Positions 58,337 through 64,000 of a DNA stretch of 64,000 bases are shown in pieces. The stretch's first letter is position 1. Each line of letters opens with the position of its first letter. The position numbers were made by a program, and so were the translations under genes. The notes below the pieces were generated by a model, which made no database searches, was not told where the DNA came from, and saw nothing but the letters and a program-made list of their open reading frames with translations. Origin of the DNA: Datnioides undecimradiatus (lineage: Eukaryota > Chordata > Actinopteri > Lobotiformes > Datnioididae); contig WARS01000043.1 in the NCBI GenBank assembly GCA_008933995.1, positions 3,214,001 to 3,278,000 of the forward strand, written 5' to 3'.

Positions 58337-60650
58337 CCCCTCTTGTCTGTTCTCTCTCTTTGTCAGCGTAAGGGAAAAGGTGGGTGGGGGCTTCAACTGG
58401 TCTGAGAGGTGCATCACAATCGGGCTTCTGGCTTATCAGGTGTCCCTTCTGTGGCGCACACACAGATAGGAAAATGTGTCCTCAGGTAGATTTAAAATTC
58501 AGAAGAAGTTTCCTTCGCCGGCTGCCATCAAGGAACCCCTCCAAACCCACTGTGGTGTGTGTGTGCGTGTTTTAGGTTAAGGGTTAAAGTAGGGCATTAA
58601 GTCGCGACAGTTAACATTAGATTAAAGGGAGAAGGAACGCATTACGACAGTGAGTTGTCCCCGCAAGCATAGTGGAACAAAAACTGTGTGTCTGCTTACA
58701 AATAACTAAGCAGCTCTGTCAAAGTCTATTAAGAAAACATAAAAATTCATGCAAAATAAGGAACATACAGATAAAGTGGAGGAGATATAAAAAAAAAAGA
58801 TAACTTGACACTTAAGTCGTGCAGTAAAACTTGAGGAATTGAGGAGTTCTTTAAGGAGTGTCACCCTTTACACATGAATTGTCAGATATATCTACATCTC
58901 TATTAGTAATGATTTCCTCATGCTTCATAGAACAATTATAATCCATCAACAAGAGCAACTTTGAGGTTGCCGTGCCGTTAAAAAGCCACCTGATCCTCCG
59001 CCAGTGTAACACGTGCTCGGTCATTTTAGCTTGCAGACCTGCAGAGCATCTAGACAGAAGTATGCTTACAGCTTGGACCTCAGCTAAAAAGACAGCAGTT
59101 ATGTGCTGAACGAGGAGAAACACTCATCACACACTGTTCACAACAATTGATTATCACTGATCAGTGGAGATTTAGCCTTTTTGTTTTAATTAAACGTAAA
59201 CGTTACAGCTGACAAACCTTTTAGAAAATGAAGGCTTATTAGTGAGTGGAACTTAATCATGACCAAAGTCTTAACCGCCTGTCCTGTAGTTGTTTAACTA
59301 AGCTAAAAGTAGCTGTTTGTCCCCCTCACATATTTAAAAAAAGAAAGTGGAGAAATGTAATCGTCACATACGCCTCGGCGGCGTTCGAGAGTTCAGGCTT
59401 TTTCCATTAAGTTTTATGAAACATTGCCGTAGTGTGGCATAGCTTTTTTCTTTTTCTTTTGTCGACTGACTAAAGCTATGACTAAAGCTCTCGGTCAGGG
59501 TTGAAGACATGTCACAGTGAGAGTTGCACTTTGTGGTCAGCCAGAGTGTTAAACGCAGTGCAAAAAGTGTGACTTGAAGTGAGGATGCAAAAAAAAGTGT
59601 TTGGGTAAAAATGTGCGACGCGGTGCACAAACCTAATTCCTATTAAACTATAACTGTGAACCGTCGCGCCAACCTTAGTGTGAAACTACTTTGATAATCA
59701 TTATAATTAGTATTAATCAGGATGCTGGCGTTATGCGCGTGTGGCAGAAATAAGAAGCTTTTTCTGAAGCTACACGTGGCCTGAAATGTTTTCAAATCAT
59801 GTCACGTCTAGATTTGGAGTTTTTCATTGAAGTGGAGTGTGGACTGTCCATCTTATAAAGGACAAAACATTACTGGGAACAAGCTTACATGAGTTAAAAA
59901 CATCAAACAAGTCTGGATCTGCATTAGCTGAATATCAGATAGGACATGAGATTTCTAGCTCCCTACAGAAATCACATCATCGCTCTCCAAGAACCAATTC
60001 ATAACCACGTGTCACTTACAGTTACCTCTACTGTAAAGGAAGGATGTGTGCATTTCCACAAGAAATGCTGTTTGGACTGTAGCCGAATTCATAAAGTTTT
60101 TGTTTTCACCATGACAGACTCAAACTTGAATTTACAGAAGAAAATCAGTTGAATACCGCCTAGTCTGCCTTTAAATGAAGAATAAGAAAGTATATCAAAT
60201 AAAATGATTTCTGAGAAACAGATCTCATAAATGATGTAGACCTGCTGTTATCTATATAGTAAAAGGGCAATATTAGCTTGGGTTATGTTGTACCACCACA
60301 ATTTAATGTTTTCCAGTATTATTTATACAGATCACCTGGCGAGGGCCATGCCTGTAGTTTGGTCTTTTAATGTCCTCTTCTATTTAGTTTAGTTTCCCTC
60401 TGCACTGTTTCTCATCACTACACTTGACTGCGTTATCAGTGCAGGCGTCTCGGCCGCAGTTGTCGCTTACCAATATCAGTTTGTTTGTTTTGTTTTGACT
60501 TTGAAGTTGTCACTTGATCATGCTGCGATGATGTCATTTTTGTTTTGTTGTTGTTTTCTTTTTCACAAGTGTGTTTGCCCCTGCACAGATCAGTGCAAAT
60601 AAAATGCATGTCTGGGGAGAAAAGAAAAAAAAAGTGCTGTGAAATTTGTC
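58337..60650. other. Gene-free stretch, nothing recognised
   Basis: The 90-codon minus-strand frame at 58851-59123 begins with a hydrophobic segment, but it has no splice structure or recognisable family. No exon is supported. Confidence 0.4.
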
Positions 60651-60654
60651 CACA

Positions 60655-60672
60655 GTGTGTGTGTGTGTGTGT
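60655..60672 (+). repeat. (GT)9 microsatellite
   Basis: Perfect GT run, directly visible. Confidence 0.93.
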
Positions 60673-63600
60673 GCATGCATGTGTGGGTGGGTGACTGAAA
60701 AGAAATATTAGTCATCTTTCTTTTCATTTTTCGAACTATTGACGCTTCAGCAGTGAAAGCGTGAGGTGAACAGCTCTGCACCTGTGTATCACAGCAGCCA
60801 TTAGCATTCCAGGCTACTACACTCTCAGCTGGATTTGTTTAGATTTATTAATTGTGTAGTTTACTTCCGCCTCCCACTTGAAGTAGTATGACTTCCTACA
60901 CTGCGGTCACCTCTCCGTAAACAGTTTGCGTTTCCAGGGCGAGTGGGTGTGATGACAGTTTTCATGCATGCACATATATTGCATACATACATAAATATAT
61001 ATATATATATGTATGTTTATATTTGCAGGATATTGTTTATTTGTTTAAAAACATATGTATTATATAATATAATATAATAATATAATTGCAATTCCCTCTG
61101 TTGTTTTATAACCCTTTGCGGGGCTGGAGGAAGGGAAAATGCAGGTGATTTTCAGTGATTGAGAGAAACAAGCTTGCTCGATATTACCGTAAGTGTACAG
61201 GAAGAGTACAAAGAAGGTGTGGGTGGGGGATCGCCTCTTTTGGTTCTCTCCACCAGCAGCACTGCAGTGATGACACAGTTTGTTTATAATGATAAATTAA
61301 TTTGTCACAGTCATCGTTACTGACTTCTTACAGGTGTTTTTTGATTGAAGCAAGACATTTAGTTTTGTTTGACATTGGTGGGAAAATTATTTAATCTGTA
61401 TTTTATAAATAATCCAAATTTAAATGAATTCAACAGAAAAACACAAAAAGACCAGACTCTTTCTTTTATTCACAGCCAAAAGGTGCAGAGCAGGTGATAT
61501 TTTTAGTCCAGCACACATAACTCTTTTTTTTCCCCTTTTGCTGCAGCTATTTCTAACTTTCCAAATTGTGCAATATTCAGTTATTCAAATATTAAATATT
61601 CGTTCGTCACCAGGAGAAGTGCTGAACTGATGAGTGACTTATCTCACAAACGGCTGCATGTACTTAATTTCTCCTCTGAATGTGAGATCACACCTTAAGT
61701 GTCAGTTTGACTAAACAAGCATGTAAAGGTTAAATGGTTCATACCATAAAAAGTCACGTTAACTCACTGATGATCACCTGAAACCTGATACTGGAAATCT
61801 AATGAGGTAAGACGAATGCGTCCGCATTGTTGAGAGCACAGATGAATGGCTAACAGTTGCCCACCAGCTGAGAACGAAGGCCGCTAGCAATCAAATGACA
61901 GCTCCTTGTAGATAAAAGTTGTGCTGAAACACCACATTTTGCGCTTTGGTTTTATTTAAAAACAGTTTCTCTCTCTTTTCTTGTGGTTGCTCATCAGACT
62001 GCTTGTGGTAAATTGAAATAAACTCTTTTTTTGATTTGAATCTCAACATTTTCTATCGAATCTTGCCTAGACTAAACACTTGTGTGCTGAAACCGCAGCT
62101 ACTGACTGATTTCAGTGCTGTTGCACCACGCAGTCAGTTCCTTGGAAGGCGACGGAGTTCAATTTTATTTTGGTCTCGTCAATAAACAGAGTTAAAGGGT
62201 GAAAATCCAGCTCCACATGACTAATCTCCTCAAAGCTAAACCAAAAACAAGAGATTTGGACAAAACACAAACACTTAGTTTGCAGATCATTTTAGACTTT
62301 AAGAGTATAAGCTCTCATATCCAAAAATATTAATACACAGAATCAGTCCTAATTTGTCAGCTATGGAGCAATCCCTGTGTTACACATGCATGTTTAAACT
62401 AATACATGGTAAGATGCATAAAAACAGCCCTCTGAAATACACATGGTTGTTGAAAAACTGTGTAATATCAATTCTGTCTTGTAGCACCACCAGGTGTGTT
62501 GTTTACTTCAGGTGCAGTGCTGATTCACCACAACTGTGTTCACCAAACCTCTTGTTAAATGCTCCTTGTTAACTGAGCTATAGGACACCTGCGCAGCTCA
62601 GATGTTTGGAGGTAATTGGTCGGGGGATGGAAACAGCTCTCCCCCAAACAGGATGTTAAAAAGTCGGGTACGCAGCAGACAAAAAAAAAAACAATCTTAC
62701 AAAGGTGGGTGAGGATTGTGATCAGAAATGATACGGAGTGACACCTTCTTCCGTCAGCATCGCTTACGTACACGGCAGCAAAGTCACTATGGCTTTTAGT
62801 ACTGTGGTCAAAAAGCTTTAGTTAACAAGTTTCCTCTACACTGTGCTGGAATAAAAACGAAATGCTAACCACTCATGCTAACCTGCAAGTTAAAACACTA
62901 AAGCAATATATAAAATCTGTGAAAACAGTGGTTATAGTATATATTAATTACATGCAACACCTGACTGCAGAGGGGAATTTGAAAATTGTTCATCAAGACT
63001 GAAGAAAATGTTCAAAAAGAATTTAATAAAACTATTTCAACAATACAAGTGAGTATAAAAAGCAAACGTACCAAGGCTGCTGTCACTCTTTGCTCCTTCT
63101 AGGCGCAATGACGCTTATCTGTCTTCAGCTTGTCTTACTAAAAGGGGTCTTGAGAAAACAGGCTGCCCACATAAAAGTGACACATTCTTGACTTTTAACA
63201 GTTAATAATCATCTTTTACCAGCAACGGCCAGACTCGCTGCACTTTTGCTGTTTTGGAAATTGTGCATTTTATGGGAAAAGAAGCGCAGTGGCGGGGCAG
63301 TGGGAGTATTGAATAGACTGCGCGATGTGAACGATGTTTAACCACAACAGTAGGGGAATCACACTCAGCTGAGGGGCTGTGAAGATATTAAAGGCCATGA
63401 AACTGCCACAGTACAAAAACATCCAGCTCCAGTTGGAAAGTTTTGCTGTAAAATCAAACATCCACGGTCTGAGCAACACCTACTCCTCCAGAACGACTGC
63501 TCCGTGCCGTCAAATGTTCAGCTGATGATTCTGATCTAGGTCTTTTTCACATAAACATCTTCTCAAACCCAGTGCTTGTGATTTTTGAATGAAGCCTCTT

Positions 63601-64000
63601 AACTGATGGTTTTTGGGATGTGCAGCTGTTGAAACCCACGAAAACAGCTTCAGTTCAAGTGTTGAAGAGCTCCAAATGAAGAGGGATGAATACGTAGGTA
63701 GATATATATTTTCCAGTACATGCATTAACACGTAAGATTGACACTTAACACACCACAGTCTGGATTTCTATTACTTTTATTTTTAACATTCGTACGACTG
63801 CACGTGGCGATAAGTATATGGAAACTGCAGTTATCGCCTTTGTTGTTTGCCTCCACCAGCCATACAAGTTGTGTCTGTGCACTCGAATTATATACTATTA
63901 ATGTCCTTTTAGACATTTAATGTTGTCCTTTTAGACATTTATTTGAAACTGTGCCACGATAATCACATGAATTCTTCAGTTTTGGCTAAGTAGGCGCTTT
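60673..64000. other. Gene-free AT-rich stretch to the window end
   Basis: An AT-rich simple-sequence zone lies at about 60984-61085 (ATATAT and TATAATA units). Near the right edge a short 'gtccttttagacattta' unit at about 63903-63920 recurs at 63925-63942. No exon is supported. Confidence 0.4.

Noticed and set aside
58851-59123. 90-codon minus frame with hydrophobic N-terminus as a further secreted gene
   Set aside because: No intron structure, TATA box or cytokine motif like the neighbouring genes.
1-64000. CRISPR arrays, operons, tRNA or rRNA genes
   Set aside because: None seen; the repeats are eukaryotic microsatellites and retroelement tails, and the genes are spliced.

Overview
The window looks like nuclear DNA from a ray-finned fish, probably a percomorph teleost. 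Genes are intron-rich with GT-AG splicing, intergenic DNA is AT-rich with many microsatellites, and several repeats resemble dispersed teleost families. The anchor is a conserved vertebrate immune-locus order. It reads adad1 (+), il2 (-), a second il2-like cytokine (-), then il21 (-), which is the order and orientation of the tetrapod ADAD1-IL2-IL21 segment plus one extra cytokine gene. No bacterial, organellar or viral gene set is present. All gene models were built by hand from splice sites, reading phase and recalled family sequence; no alignment was run.

Left part (1-27,950): no complete protein gene was recognised. It is a desert with simple repeats (poly-A, CA/GT, purine tracts), two likely retrotransposon remnants, and several blocks rich in homeodomain and POU-type cores that look like conserved non-coding enhancers (an inference from motif content only). 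One isolated 47-codon exon-like frame lies at 25,185-25,325.

Centre (27,960-35,900): adad1, with a probable non-coding first exon in a CpG-containing promoter and 12 coding exons joining to an exact 546-codon frame. It has one dsRNA-binding domain and an adenosine-deaminase-like domain in which the catalytic glutamate and both cysteine zinc ligands are replaced, as expected for this pseudoenzyme family.

Right part (38,600-56,300): three short secreted four-helix cytokine genes on the minus strand. il2 (138 aa) and the il2-like gene (136 aa) share the same plan: four phase-0 coding exons with a 39-nt second exon, a TATA box about 80-100 bp upstream of the ATG, and AU-rich 3' ends. They look like a tandem duplication. 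il21 (143 aa) has six coding exons. NFAT, AP-1 and kappa-B-like motifs lie near these promoters, which fits genes induced by T-cell activation.

Far right (56,300-64,000): no gene recognised, only AT-rich intergenic sequence with simple repeats.
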